Below, one piece after another: positions 53,606 through 63,170 of a DNA stretch of 64,000 bases; the stretch's first letter is position 1; the number at the start of each line of letters is the position of its first letter. The notes under the pieces are model-generated. The model saw only the letters and a list, made by a program, of their open reading frames with translations, was not told the origin of the DNA and searched no databases. Position numbers and translations under genes: made by a program. Source of the stretch: Chloroflexota bacterium (GTDB lineage Bacteria > Chloroflexota > Anaerolineae > Anaerolineales > UBA11579); the NCBI GenBank assembly GCA_016191875.1, contig JACPVG010000027.1:1-64000 (forward strand). Direction: 5' to 3'.

Positions 53606-54587
53606 TCAAGCGGCTCAATCCATCCCGCAGGGCGGCCAGCCAGCGTTGCGCCAGCCGCCGCGGGCTGCGTCGCTTCCGGGCTGCCTGCATGGCCTCGGCG
53701 TAGCGCGGGAAGATGAGTGCCGGGTTGAATTCGCGTTCCGCGCGGGCGCGAGCCGCATTTGCAAGGGCGGCACGGTTGCCCTGCAGGCGTTCCAGTTGGG
53801 CGCGGAAGGACTTCTCGCTCACCGGCAGTCCGGCCGGGCCGGTCACCTCTGCCATCGCGCCGCTGTCGGCGTAGAGCACGGGTCGGCCGCAGGCCAGCGC
53901 TTCCAGCACGTGGTTCGGGCAGGCCTCATTCTGCGAGAAGGTCAGCAGGGCGGCGGCGCCGCGCAGCGCGACGGCCAGGTCCGCCCGGCCCAGCACACCC
54001 AGTAGATGCAGGTTGGGCAGGCGCGGCGCATCCGGGAAGTTGCCGCACAGCGCAAAGCCAATGTCCGGGTTCTGTTCGGCGCATGCGTACAGGCTGGCGG
54101 CGCCCTTGCGCGGGTTGGCGCTCCACGAGACGGCCGCCACGCATACTTCCTGGGGATAGTCGCGCGCTGGCCCCTCCGGGTTAAAGGTCTCCAGGTCCAC
54201 CGGGTTCCAGATCACCGGTCCATCCTGGCTGATGATGGAGTGCTTCTCGCGAGTGGCATAACGGCTGTACTGGCTCTGGAAGATGGTCAGGTTGGCCAGG
54301 CGGTTCACCGCCGCCTGGGTCCGGTCTGCTTCCGGCTCGGCGCGGCCGTAATCCTGGGCTGCGCCGTCGATGCGCTGGACGATGCACACGGCCGGGTTGC
54401 GCCGGATGGCCTTGAACAGCGCCCCCGGCGGCGTCATCCAATGGTTGGTGAACAGGAATTCCGCGCGTTCCTTTGGGTCGCGGACCACCTGCCAGCCGAT
54501 GGATTCCAGATAGCGTTCGAAGCTTTGCAAGAAATAGAATCCGCCGCCCTGAGGTTGGAAATGGATGGGGATGCAGACGCGCGCCAC
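53601..54587 (-). CDS. GT-B glycosyltransferase (family 4-like)
   Basis: A 328-aa glycosyltransferase. The C-terminal half has VAAVSWSANPRKGAASLYA, NLHLLGVLGRADLAVALRGAAALLTFSQNEACPNHVLEALACGRPVLY (cited by position ~187-233), which contains the E-A-C-P-N-x-x-x-E-A-L-A-C-G-x-P-V motif of GT4 enzymes (E-x7-E). It would transfer a sugar from a nucleotide donor. It is the last gene of glycan cluster II, next to the sulfotransferase 3 bp upstream. Specificity unknown. Confidence 0.85.
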   Translation of the reverse strand: MARVCIPIHFQPQGGGFYFLQSFERYLESIGWQVVRDPKERAEFLFTNHWMTPPGALFKAIRRNPAVCIVQRIDGAAQDYGRAEPEADRTQAAVNRLANLTIFQSQYSRYATREKHSIISQDGPVIWNPVDLETFNPEGPARDYPQEVCVAAVSWSANPRKGAASLYACAEQNPDIGFALCGNFPDAPRLPNLHLLGVLGRADLAVALRGAAALLTFSQNEACPNHVLEALACGRPVLYADSGAMAEVTGPAGLPVSEKSFRAQLERLQGNRAALANAARARAEREFNPALIFPRYAEAMQAARKRRSPRRLAQRWLAALRDGLSRLI

Positions 54588-54590
54588 GGG

Positions 54591-55517
54591 TCAGGGCTGG
54601 CGGAAACCCAGCCGGGCTTTCTGTTCGGCGTGGAAGGCGCGGTAATCGGCGGCCGCCTGCTCCAGATCAACCCCAAGTTGGGCGGTGGTTTCGGCCACAA
54701 TCGGCCGGATTCGCTCGATATCCTCTTCCGAGAACGAGAATTCCGGGTTATGGAAGATATCCGAGTTGCGGGCGTCATCCACCTTCGCGGACCGCAGGGG
54801 GGCGTTGTTCACCCGGTCGAGGAAGTCCGCCGCCCTGGTTCTGTCGAGCGTCAGCCCGAGGAAATCGAACACGCCCTGGACGTAATCCAGGTCGCGGGTG
54901 AATTCCTCCAACGCCACGAGGCGGAAGCGTTCCGGCCCGAGGCGGGCGCGTTGGTCAAGCATCATGGCGTAGAAGTGCTTCCACAGCAGGGCCGCGCCGC
55001 GCACCGGGTCATCCGGCGCGGCGGAGAACGTAGAGGGCCGGTTGCTGTAGTTTGTGCTGCCCTCCACTTGGTAATAGGCATGGATGGTTTTTAGCGGGTT
55101 GCGGAACAGAATCAAATACCGCAGGGCGAAACCCCGGGCGGTGAAGTAGGCGTCGATCTCTGGCGTCGAAGCCGTGAGGGTGTTGCCGGTGTCGATGACG
55201 GTATCCGCCGGCAGGGGTTGCGCAGCGCGCCTGGCCCAGATCTTCCAGCGCGGCGCGATGGACTGCGTCGGCTCGAACAGGGCCAGCACCGAGCGGTAGT
55301 ATGGAACCGGGAAGTTGCTGTGGTGGTCGTAGTACCACGCGCGGTCGTGCAGCCAGGCGTTGCCCAGCATCTTCTGGTATTCGATGATCGCCGAACTCGG
55401 CTCACCGGCGTATAGGTTTTCATGAAAGGCCCGGTAACCCTGATCGGCGAACAATTCGGCGAGGAACTTCGTGCCGCTGCGGCCGGTGCTGTTCACGCGC
55501 ACAAGTGTCCTAATCAT
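54591..55517 (-). CDS. Sulfotransferase-family protein
   Basis: A 308-aa protein with the phosphosulfate-binding loop VNSTGRSGTKFLAELF (residues 7-22), the 3'-phosphate-binding segment RYLILFRNPLKTIHAYY (R-N-P) and RLVALEEFTRDLDYVQGVFDFLG, typical of PAPS-dependent sulfotransferases. It likely sulfates a hydroxyl or amine of the cluster II glycan in the cytoplasm. 10 bp after the ABC transporter gene. Confidence 0.83.
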   Translation of the reverse strand: MIRTLVRVNSTGRSGTKFLAELFADQGYRAFHENLYAGEPSSAIIEYQKMLGNAWLHDRAWYYDHHSNFPVPYYRSVLALFEPTQSIAPRWKIWARRAAQPLPADTVIDTGNTLTASTPEIDAYFTARGFALRYLILFRNPLKTIHAYYQVEGSTNYSNRPSTFSAAPDDPVRGAALLWKHFYAMMLDQRARLGPERFRLVALEEFTRDLDYVQGVFDFLGLTLDRTRAADFLDRVNNAPLRSAKVDDARNSDIFHNPEFSFSEEDIERIRPIVAETTAQLGVDLEQAAADYRAFHAEQKARLGFRQP

Positions 55518-55527
55518 GGACTGTACC

Positions 55528-57435
55528 TTATCCTTGAACGGGCGCGGCTTCGGTCTCCCCGAATTGCAGGGTCGCCAATTCGTGGTAGAGCGCGCAGCGT
55601 CCCATTAACTCAGCGTGCCTGCCGGTATCCACCACCCGGCCCTGATCGAGCACGACGATTTTGTGGGCATTGCGCACGGTGGAAAGCCGGTGGGCGATGA
55701 CGATGGCGGTGGTGTCTTGGATGACGCGGTCGATGGCTTCCTGCACCAGGCGCTCGGAAACGCTGTCCAACGAACTGGTGGCTTCGTCCAGGATCAGGAT
55801 CTGCGGCTGGCGCACCACGGCGCGGGCGATGGCGAGGCGCTGGCGCTGGCCGCCGGAGATGAGCACCCCCCGGTCTCCGATGGGCGTATCGTAGCCCTGC
55901 GGCAGTTGCTCGATGAATTCGTGGGCATTCGCCACCTGGGCGGCGGCGATGATCTGAGCGCGGGTGATGTCCGGCCGGGCATAGGCGATGTTCTCGGCCA
56001 CACTGGCGTTGAACAACAGGCTTTCCTGTGAGACCGTACCGAACAACTGGCGGTACGCTTTGGTGTCCAGTTCGCGGATATCGCGCCCATCCATGCGAAC
56101 CTCGCCCGCCTGGGGGTCGTAGAAGCGCAGGATCAGGTCGGTGAGGGTGGATTTTCCTGCTCCGCTCGGCCCCACCAGCGCCACCATTTCGCCTTTGTTC
56201 ACCTCAAAGCTTATCTCGTTCAGGGTTGGCTCGGCGCCGTATTGGAAGGACACATCCCGCAACACAATTGCTTCCCGAAAGGCATCTGGCACAACCGGCC
56301 CAGAGCGAACGGATGGCTGCTGGCCCATCAGTTCGCGCAGGCGCTGCTCGGAAGCCAGCATCTGCTGGACGGCGTTGTAGGTCAACACCAACGAGTTGAT
56401 TGGCCCCAGGACACTGCGGCCGACATACAGATAGAGGAAGAAGCCGGTCGGGGTGAGCGCCCCGGAGATGAGCTCGCGCGCCACCAGGAACAGGATGGCC
56501 ACGTTGGTGATGCCGTTGATGATACCGGTGAGCGGCGCGTCGGACTGCTTCAAATAAGCGTAGCGCATCTGGGCGGCGTAGACCCCCTTCAGCTCATCTT
56601 TCAGCCGGCCGAGCGCATACTCCTCCGCCACAAAGGTCTTGACCACGCGCGCCGAGGAAAACATCTCCTGCAAATACGCGCCGGCACGCGCCATTACATT
56701 CTGCTGCTTGATGATCAGCCGCCGTACCGGAGCGCGGATGATGCGGCTGATCCAGAACTGGAGCAGCCCGGCGATGATGACGATGATTGTCAGTTGCAGG
56801 CTGGTATTCACCAGCAGGAATCCGTATACGCCGATCATGATCGGCGAGACGATGACGTTGCGGGCCACCGATTCCAGGTTACTGACCGTGGCGCGAGTGT
56901 CCTGCTCCAGGCGCGCCACCAGTTCGCCGGATTGCTGGCGGTTGAAGAAATCCAGCGAAAGACCGAACAGGTGCTGGAAGAGGTCGCGCTGCATATCCAC
57001 CCGCGCCCGGTTGCGGATGCGCACCGCCAGGATAGTATTGATGTAGTTGATCAGGTTGAGCAGGATGGTGATGACCAGGTAAGCGATGGCCAGAATGCTG
57101 ATGATCTCCCAGGCGCTGAGAGAGTCCAGGCCCAGTTGCGCCAGGACGAACTTGCCCAGGTTGTTCAAGTCTATGTTGTTCCAATCCAGTTGGGCATCGG
57201 TGGGCGAGACCTCAAAAATGCTCTGGTTGCCGATGGCGATATCCAGCACTGGGGCCATGATGAGCGGCTGCACGAGGTTGAGGCCAGTGAAAATGAAATA
57301 GCCCAACACCAGTCCAAGCGCATCCAGCCAGTAGGGCCTGAGGTACGTGCGCGCCAGCCGGAAATACTGGCGGAACTCGGCGGCGCCCATTTTGAAATCC
57401 CTGGGCACGCCGCGCCGGGGGGTCTTAATCGCCAT
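55528..57435 (-). CDS. ABC transporter, fused permease-ATPase (MsbA/exporter type)
   Basis: A 635-aa half-transporter: six transmembrane helices (residues ~25-355) and an ATPase domain. Walker [11 protein letters not shown]-loop [10 protein letters not shown], signature [20 protein letters not shown] and Walker [13 protein letters not shown] are all intact; the H-loop follows at IAHRLSTV. The pattern matches lipid/oligosaccharide exporters of the MsbA type. Within a sulfotransferase/glycosyltransferase cluster it probably exports a lipid-linked glycan. Confidence 0.93.
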   Translation of the reverse strand: MAIKTPRRGVPRDFKMGAAEFRQYFRLARTYLRPYWLDALGLVLGYFIFTGLNLVQPLIMAPVLDIAIGNQSIFEVSPTDAQLDWNNIDLNNLGKFVLAQLGLDSLSAWEIISILAIAYLVITILLNLINYINTILAVRIRNRARVDMQRDLFQHLFGLSLDFFNRQQSGELVARLEQDTRATVSNLESVARNVIVSPIMIGVYGFLLVNTSLQLTIIVIIAGLLQFWISRIIRAPVRRLIIKQQNVMARAGAYLQEMFSSARVVKTFVAEEYALGRLKDELKGVYAAQMRYAYLKQSDAPLTGIINGITNVAILFLVARELISGALTPTGFFLYLYVGRSVLGPINSLVLTYNAVQQMLASEQRLRELMGQQPSVRSGPVVPDAFREAIVLRDVSFQYGAEPTLNEISFEVNKGEMVALVGPSGAGKSTLTDLILRFYDPQAGEVRMDGRDIRELDTKAYRQLFGTVSQESLLFNASVAENIAYARPDITRAQIIAAAQVANAHEFIEQLPQGYDTPIGDRGVLISGGQRQRLAIARAVVRQPQILILDEATSSLDSVSERLVQEAIDRVIQDTTAIVIAHRLSTVRNAHKIVVLDQGRVVDTGRHAELMGRCALYHELATLQFGETEAAPVQG

Positions 57436-58609
57436 GAGTGGTTTTCTCCAATGTCAGACGCGCGACGGATGCGAGCCGGGTCAGTTTGCGCAGCCAGGTG
57501 CGCCAGATCGCCTGCCAGCGGCGGCGGCTGGGCACCGGCCAGCGGTATCCGGCGGCCTGGGCGGCCGGGTAATATAGAGCCAGCAGGGCGTCCTGTTCGG
57601 CGGAGTCCAGCGTGGCCTGCCAGCGAGACTGCCGCGTCGAAAGCACTTCGCCCATCGCCTGGTCTTCGGCGTACATGGAATTGGCGTGCGCCGGGCTGGC
57701 GTTCTGGGTGGGCCGGAGGAGCGTGCCATCAAACGGCAGGTCGAGTTGTCTGGCCACCTTGCGCATTTCGTCTTCCGGGTCTTTCAGCAGGTCTTCGTAG
57801 CGCAGGACATGGTAACGCGCCGCGCCCAGGCGGGCCTGGTGCGCAAGCGCCAGGCGCAGCGAACGCGCCAGCCCCTGAATGGCGGCGCGCCCGTTCCATG
57901 CCCAGCCGCGGTGCTGGTAGAGGGTCTTGAGCGAAGCTAGGTTCTCGCGCCCATCCCGAAGGATGTGGACGAACCGTCCTTCAGGATTCATTTCCAGCGC
58001 TGCTGCCAGGCGCAGTTCGTTGCCGGGAGTTTTTTCCACCCACGCGCGCGGCGCGGCGGGGGGAGTTGGGTTGGCGCAGTAGTAGGCCGCCATTGCCGCC
58101 AGAAAACCGGCGCGTGGGCCGGGTGGCAATTCGCCCAGCCAATAACCGAGGTAATTCAGGAAGTCGATGTAGGGGGCATCCTTGTCGCCGAGCAGCCAGA
58201 AGGGGTGTTGCCCGGTGGGGTTCACGATGCGGTGCAGCCAGTAGGCGCGCCATTCGGCTTCTTGGCCGGGCGCGGGCGTGTGGCCTTTGTGGGAATCGGC
58301 CAGCAGGTGCGAGTCGCCGGGCATCACCACCAGGTTGGGGTGGCCGTCCAATAACTGCACCAGCAGGGTGGTGCCGCTTTTCATCTCACCGCAGATAAAG
58401 ATGGGGTGTGGCAGGAAAGCGCGCGCCTGGCCTACCCGTACGGCGTCCGGCCGCCAGCCGGGCTTTCGCCGGGTTTCCAGCGCGGCGGCGTAAGCCGCCA
58501 GGCCGCTTTTCATGGCCGCGGTGTTCTGCGGGTCGCGCACCGGGAACAGGCGGTCGCGTTCAGCCAGGATCTCGGTGATCTCCCGGCGCAGCGTCTGGGT
58601 GTCAACCAT
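57425..58609 (-). CDS. Sulfotransferase-family protein
   Basis: A 394-aa protein. FICGEMKSGTTLLVQLLDGHPNLVVMPGDSH, cited by position ~72-102, contains the phosphosulfate loop (K-S-G-T-T); FVHILRDGRENLASLKTL is the 3'-phosphate site (R-D-G-R) and YHVLRYEDLLKDPEDEMRKVARQL the usual R-Y-E-D-L motif. It is longer than average, with an N-terminal ~65-residue helical extension. It overlaps the ABC gene by 11 bp and the preceding GT-B gene by 8 bp. Confidence 0.87.
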   Translation of the reverse strand: MVDTQTLRREITEILAERDRLFPVRDPQNTAAMKSGLAAYAAALETRRKPGWRPDAVRVGQARAFLPHPIFICGEMKSGTTLLVQLLDGHPNLVVMPGDSHLLADSHKGHTPAPGQEAEWRAYWLHRIVNPTGQHPFWLLGDKDAPYIDFLNYLGYWLGELPPGPRAGFLAAMAAYYCANPTPPAAPRAWVEKTPGNELRLAAALEMNPEGRFVHILRDGRENLASLKTLYQHRGWAWNGRAAIQGLARSLRLALAHQARLGAARYHVLRYEDLLKDPEDEMRKVARQLDLPFDGTLLRPTQNASPAHANSMYAEDQAMGEVLSTRQSRWQATLDSAEQDALLALYYPAAQAAGYRWPVPSRRRWQAIWRTWLRKLTRLASVARLTLEKTTHGD

Positions 58610-59876
58610 GCGCCACCACCTGCTCGATCTCGCCCAGGATACGCAGGCTGCTGGACGCTTCCCGGATATCCAGGTACTTCTCGATATACGCTTTCCGGCG
58701 TTCCGGGTCTACGCGGAAGTCGCTCAGGACCTTTCGGCGCAGCCAGCCCGGGAAGGCACGCCGGTCCACGCCCCAGATGCAGCCGGGGTAGTGCATCAGG
58801 TTGCCAGGTTTGAAGGCCAGCAGGGCGTCCAGATATCGGCGGCGGATGGGCACGGGGTCGCGGTTGAACTCGCGGTGGGGCACATAGATGTTCACAGCCG
58901 GGATGCCCGCCGCCACGGCCTCGATGATCGACATGCTGTTGGCGCTGATGAGCATATCCGCGGCGGCCAGGATGCGGTAGGTGGTGAAGACCGGATAGTA
59001 CTCCTCGACCGAGCCGTCCAGGTACACGTCTGCCGCGGCGACCAGGTAATCCGGATCGTCCTGTTTTTGGCGCGATTTGACCACCAGCACGGCATTGCTG
59101 CGGTCGCAGAAGGACCGGATTTCATCGACGCAGTCTTTGAATGCGGGGCCGCTGAGCGTTTCCGCCAGGTAGCCCCAGCGCCCGGTGCTTGCCACCCGTT
59201 TGAGGCGCGTGCGGCGCGCCGCCTCGCGCCACACCACCCAGCGCCAGCTGGTCACGCCCGAGAGCACCGGCGCGGCGAGCAGCACAACCCGCTGCCCTTC
59301 CGGGATGCCAAACTCGCGGCGCGCCGCGGCCGGGTCGGTCTGGCCGATCTGCTCGAAAGCCGGGGAAGAGGCTATGGCGGTCTTATGCAGATGCGCGGCG
59401 CGCAGGGCCGGGGCGTTGCCGTTGGCGGCGTGCAGATCGAACATCAGATCGCGCGCAAATTCGCTCAGGAAGAATGTCTTGTCGAAGTGGTCGAGCGCTT
59501 CCAGCGGCTGTTTGGAAAACTCGAAAAAGTGGCTGAGGGCAAACGTCTTTGTGCCACCTTCGCGCAGGCGTAGTAATTGCGCCGCTTGGCCCTGCGCGCT
59601 CATAATGCGGTAGCCCTCGTGGGTCACCAGGGCGTCCAGCCCGTAGCGACGGCCGAGGTTGCCCACCTCCTCTGGCCGGTAGGGGGCGGCTTCCGGCTGG
59701 CCGGAGTGAAAGTGGGGGAAATCATCCGGCACAGCCTTCTGATAGGATTTTGAACCCAGTTCGGCGTCGGCCAGGTAGAACAACCAGGCTTCGTGCCCGC
59801 CGGCCAGGGCGGCATCGATTAGGTTGCCCAGCGTCTTGAAATATGTCATGCGGGCGATCAGGAAACCAATTTTCAT
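58602..59876 (-). CDS. GT-B glycosyl/glycerophosphotransferase-like protein
   Basis: A 424-aa protein with a GT-B layout. The N-terminal half contains IGFLIARMTYFKTLGNLIDAALAGGHEAWLFYL (cited by position 3-35). The C-terminal half contains VVKSRQKQDDPDYLVAAADVYLDGSVEEYYPVFTTYRILAAADMLISANSMSIIEAVAAGIPAVNIY (about residues 268-334), where L-I-S-x-x-S-x-S-x-I-x-E-A resembles TagF/CDP-glycerol or capsule (Kps) transferases. It precedes the cytidylyltransferase by a 4-bp overlap. It could transfer a nonulosonate; not provable from sequence. Confidence 0.68.
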   Translation of the reverse strand: MKIGFLIARMTYFKTLGNLIDAALAGGHEAWLFYLADAELGSKSYQKAVPDDFPHFHSGQPEAAPYRPEEVGNLGRRYGLDALVTHEGYRIMSAQGQAAQLLRLREGGTKTFALSHFFEFSKQPLEALDHFDKTFFLSEFARDLMFDLHAANGNAPALRAAHLHKTAIASSPAFEQIGQTDPAAARREFGIPEGQRVVLLAAPVLSGVTSWRWVVWREAARRTRLKRVASTGRWGYLAETLSGPAFKDCVDEIRSFCDRSNAVLVVKSRQKQDDPDYLVAAADVYLDGSVEEYYPVFTTYRILAAADMLISANSMSIIEAVAAGIPAVNIYVPHREFNRDPVPIRRRYLDALLAFKPGNLMHYPGCIWGVDRRAFPGWLRRKVLSDFRVDPERRKAYIEKYLDIREASSSLRILGEIEQVVAHG

Positions 59877-60589
59877 CGCGTCTGTATTTCCTTCAGCCGC
59901 GCTTCAGCCTCGGCCCAGTCCGCCAGCGTGTCGATGGTCAGGGTTTCATGCAGCGGCAGGATCAGCGGCCGCCAATCGTCGCCATACAGGCTGTGTTTTT
60001 CCATCAGCGTGTCGCGCCAGAAGGCGTAGACCGTGCCATCGCGCGCATAGGTGGGTTCCAGCATCTGTCGGCGAGTGATGCGCTGGCCCTCGGTATCGAA
60101 GAAATCCAGGCGGCCATCCACCAGTTTCAGCGCCTTTTGCGGCGCGAATCGGTCGGGAATCTGCACCACGGTTACGACCGCGTCGCAGCGCCATTCCTTC
60201 AGCAGGCGCACGGCTTCCTGAATGTGGCGTGGCAGGCGCAGGGGCGACGTGGGTTGGAGGAGTACAACGATTTCCGGCTTCCAGCCCTGTTCTTCCAGCG
60301 CGTTGACCATGTGCTCCACCACCGGCCGCATGGGGGTCTCATCCCTGGCCAGGTCAGGCGGTCGCAGGAACGGCACTTCCAACCCAAGGTCGGCGCCCAC
60401 GGCGGCGATCTCGCCGCTGTCGGTGCTGAGCACCAGGCGGTCGAACACGCCCGAGGCACGGGCGCACTCGACGGTATAGGCCAGCAGCGGCTTGCCCAGC
60501 AGCGGGCGGATGTTCTTGCGCGGCACGGCCTTCGAGTGACCGCGTGCCGGGATGATGCCGAGGATACTCTCGGAGGATGCGTTCGCCAT
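59873..60589 (-). CDS. neuA: CMP-nonulosonate cytidylyltransferase, copy II
   Basis: A 238-aa NeuA-type enzyme: ILGIIPARGHSKAVPRKNIRPLLGKPL (CTP loop, residues 9-35; His replaces the usual second Gly of G-G-S-K), LLQPTSPLR and the acidic terminal segment TIDTLADWAEAEARL. With neuB two genes upstream it probably makes CMP-nonulosonic acid. It is clearly different from copy I (4868-5575), so two distinct nonulosonates may be used. Confidence 0.87.
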   Translation of the reverse strand: MANASSESILGIIPARGHSKAVPRKNIRPLLGKPLLAYTVECARASGVFDRLVLSTDSGEIAAVGADLGLEVPFLRPPDLARDETPMRPVVEHMVNALEEQGWKPEIVVLLQPTSPLRLPRHIQEAVRLLKEWRCDAVVTVVQIPDRFAPQKALKLVDGRLDFFDTEGQRITRRQMLEPTYARDGTVYAFWRDTLMEKHSLYGDDWRPLILPLHETLTIDTLADWAEAEARLKEIQTR

Positions 60590-61458
60590 TACAGGGGCTC
60601 CGGGTCAGGCTGCTTATATCGCTGGAAGAAGCCGTCCAACTCGTCCTGAATGATGGCGTTGATGGCCCGGATGTCCTTGCCGGTCAACTCTTCCCTGAAC
60701 GAGCCGATTCTACCCTTGCGGGTCTTGTAGGTGTCGCGGTCGGAGTGGTCTGCCGGGGCGAGCTTGACCCCGTGCCCGCCTTTTGCTTCCATCTTGCGCA
60801 TGTTCTCGAACCGGGCGTAGTCCACGCTCTCCTGCACCAACTCAGGGCGCAGAGGCAATCCGGCAAATTCCAGCATGCGGGTCAGTTCCCCGGTTGGGTC
60901 GCGATGGAGGTCTTCGTAATGTGTGAACATGTGCTTAAACTCCGCGCGTTGATGGGCGATGTAGTTCAAGAAGGCCACCGGCCGCCGCACGCCGAACAGC
61001 CGGCTGCGGATGAACCGGCTCAATGGCATCGGCGGCACCTCTTTGGAGCGTTTGACCTGCTGATGGTAATCCGAGACGGTCACGTCGCGCGGGTCACGCA
61101 CCAGAAAGATCACCCCCGCGCCGCGAAAGCGTTCCAGGCTGAATGGATACTCCACCCGGCCCAGCCACCCCAGGCGGTCGGCTATCTTTTGCGGCCAGCC
61201 CGCCTGGTCGGCGGTATAGGCTGAATCCGCGTGACTGAATATGTACTGGCGCGTCACGAGCGGAGTCTCTGAATACGAGGCATGCAGCTTCAACTCGAAA
61301 TCCTCCACCCCGAGCAGCAATTGCTTGTAACGCGAGAGCAGCACTCGCAGCCAGGTGCGCCCGGATTTTGGGTAGGAGACGAGATAAACCTTCTCCTCCG
61401 GATTCTCGGATTCGGCCGCTCGCAGGACCGGGGCAGGAGCCGGGGAAACAGCCATCAC
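60589..61458 (-). CDS. Sulfotransferase (classical cytosolic-type fold)
   Basis: A 289-aa sulfotransferase with the classical Y-P-K-S-G-x-T-W loop (VSYPKSGRTWLRVLLSRY, residues ~26-43), FLVRDPRDVTVSDYHQQVK (R-D-P-R-D-x-x-x-S, 3'-phosphate site) and MFTHYEDLHRDPTGELTRMLEFAGL. A C-terminal RKGRIGSFREELTGKDI matches the R-K-G-x-x-G-D/S-W/F-x-x-x-x-T PAPS motif. This is the most canonical of the five and probably active. Confidence 0.93.
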   Translation of the reverse strand: MMAVSPAPAPVLRAAESENPEEKVYLVSYPKSGRTWLRVLLSRYKQLLLGVEDFELKLHASYSETPLVTRQYIFSHADSAYTADQAGWPQKIADRLGWLGRVEYPFSLERFRGAGVIFLVRDPRDVTVSDYHQQVKRSKEVPPMPLSRFIRSRLFGVRRPVAFLNYIAHQRAEFKHMFTHYEDLHRDPTGELTRMLEFAGLPLRPELVQESVDYARFENMRKMEAKGGHGVKLAPADHSDRDTYKTRKGRIGSFREELTGKDIRAINAIIQDELDGFFQRYKQPDPEPL

Positions 61459-62504
61459 GCCAGGTCTTCCATGTTCAATAGCTGGTCGGCGGCCACATCA
61501 CGCGCCAGGGTGCGGCCGATGACCTCGCCGATGCGGTTGGCCGGGATGCCGCTGCCGGGCTTTTTGGTCGTCAGGTCCTCGGCTTTCAACGTCGTTCCGG
61601 CTTTCAGGTCGCGGCGCGGCACCACGCTGCGGAAGAACACCTCCCGCAGGCCGGCCATGCCGGCCGCCTGGGCGTCTTTGTCCACCGGGTTGTTCAGCAT
61701 TGCCTCGATAAAGCGCGTGGCCTGGACCACTTCGGCCAGTTCATCCAGCGTCAGCGAGGCATCCACGCTGGTGCCGTACATCTCGCGGCTGAAGGTCACA
61801 TGCACTTCCAGCAGGTTGGCGCCCTGAGAAACCGCCGCCAGCGCCGAATACACCTTGCCGGTGTGGTCCGAAAGTCCGACCGGAACGCCGTAGCGCGAAC
61901 GCAGGTCGTGCATCAGGTTCAGGCCGACCTTTTCCGGCGGGCAGGGGTAGGCGGTGGTGCACTGGAACAGCGCCAGCGGCGCGCCCAGACCCTGGATGTA
62001 ACCCACGACTTCATCCTGCTCTTCCCAGTTGCTCATCCCCGCTGAGAGCAGGATGGGCAGGCCGGTCCCGGCCATGCGCTCCAGCATTGGGAAGTTGGTC
62101 ACTTCGCCGCTGGCGATCTTCCAGGCCGGCACGCCGACACGCATCAGCAATTCGGCCGCTTCCACCGAGAAGGGCGAAGACAGGAAAAGCAGGCCGCGCT
62201 GGCGGGCATGTTCGGCCAGCCCGGCCCACTGAGCCTCATCGAAGCCGGTGCGCCGCCAGAATTCCGCTTTGGATTCGCTGATATAGGGCGACGATTTGCG
62301 GAAGGCTTCGGAGGCCGTGCTTTCCGCCTCAGCGATGTGGGTCTGGAACTTGACCGCGTCGGCCCCCGCATCGGCGACGGCATCGATGAACGAGTGCGCC
62401 ATGCCCAGGCTGCCATCGTGGGCCTGCGCCACCTCGGCAATGAGCAGCGCCGGCTTGCCCGGCCCGACTTCGTGTTCGCCTACTTTGATGAAAGCGGTAT
62501 CCAT
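61455..62504 (-). CDS. neuB: N-acylneuraminate (nonulosonate) synthase with SAF domain
   Basis: A 349-aa enzyme that condenses PEP with a hexosamine-type aldose. The TIM barrel (residues ~15-270) shows LIAEVAQAHDGSLGMA, DAVKFQTH, FLSSPFSVEAAELL, KIASGEVTNFPML, LLSAGMSNWEEQDE and VGLSDHTGKVYSALAAV. The C-terminal ~65 residues (VVPRRDLKAGTTLKAEDL; KKPGSGIPANRIGEVIG) are the antifreeze-like SAF domain. The pattern fits NeuB/PseI/LegI; the exact sugar cannot be fixed. Overlaps the sulfotransferase by 4 bp. Confidence 0.93.
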   Translation of the reverse strand: MDTAFIKVGEHEVGPGKPALLIAEVAQAHDGSLGMAHSFIDAVADAGADAVKFQTHIAEAESTASEAFRKSSPYISESKAEFWRRTGFDEAQWAGLAEHARQRGLLFLSSPFSVEAAELLMRVGVPAWKIASGEVTNFPMLERMAGTGLPILLSAGMSNWEEQDEVVGYIQGLGAPLALFQCTTAYPCPPEKVGLNLMHDLRSRYGVPVGLSDHTGKVYSALAAVSQGANLLEVHVTFSREMYGTSVDASLTLDELAEVVQATRFIEAMLNNPVDKDAQAAGMAGLREVFFRSVVPRRDLKAGTTLKAEDLTTKKPGSGIPANRIGEVIGRTLARDVAADQLLNMEDLA

Positions 62505-63170
62505 TCAGCGTTCACCTTTGATCAGGTAGGCGGTCGGGCTGAGCGCCCAGGGGATGCTGTGCAGGCGGATGTCCTGGCCCTTGAAGAACTCATCCACGGC
62601 GTCCGACTCGCCGTTGCCGCGCGTGGCGTACTCATCGAACGCCACAATGCCGCCGGGGACGACCAGCGGATAGAGATGCTCCAGCGCTGCCCGGGTCGGG
62701 TCGTAGAGTACGAAGTCCAGGTTGAGCAGGGCGATGCGAAAGCCGGGGTGCTCGTGGATATAGTCCGGGAGGGTTTCGCGCACGTCGCCCTTTACCAGTT
62801 CGATGCGCCCGGCCAGACCCTGCTCGGCGGCGATGGCCAGGATGGCTTCGGCGCTGACGTCATCGCCTTCCCTGACCTGCTCGGCGGTGAAAGCGCGCGC
62901 CTTCTCCTGGTCGTGGGCGAAGGTCACATCGTCCGGGTAGCCGGCGAAGGTGTCGAAGCCCACCACCTTGCGCTTGGACAGCGGGTTGAAGACCTCCACA
63001 AGTTTGGCCCAGAAAAGCACGCCGGCGCCTTTCATCACGCCGCCCTCCACGATATCGCCCGGAACGTCGAGAATGCGGCGGTAGAGTTCGTAGCGCGCCA
63101 GCAGCTTGGTGATGCGGTCCGGGCTGGCTTTCAGGACGAATTCGTTGTAGAGGTTAAAGGGTTCGCTCAT
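62505..63170 (-). CDS. TylF/MycF-like macrocin-type O-methyltransferase
   Basis: A 221-aa SAM- and metal-dependent methyltransferase: GDIVEGGVMKGAGVLFWAKL (motif I), KRKVVGFDTFAGYPDDVTF, RIELVKGDVRETLPDYI and FRIALLNLDFVLYDPTRAALEHLYPLVVPGGIVAFDEYA (cited by position ~123-160). It belongs to the TylF family that methylates sugar hydroxyls. It lies directly between neuB and the terminal sulfotransferase, so sugar methylation of the cluster II glycan is likely. Confidence 0.87.
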   Translation of the reverse strand: MSEPFNLYNEFVLKASPDRITKLLARYELYRRILDVPGDIVEGGVMKGAGVLFWAKLVEVFNPLSKRKVVGFDTFAGYPDDVTFAHDQEKARAFTAEQVREGDDVSAEAILAIAAEQGLAGRIELVKGDVRETLPDYIHEHPGFRIALLNLDFVLYDPTRAALEHLYPLVVPGGIVAFDEYATRGNGESDAVDEFFKGQDIRLHSIPWALSPTAYLIKGER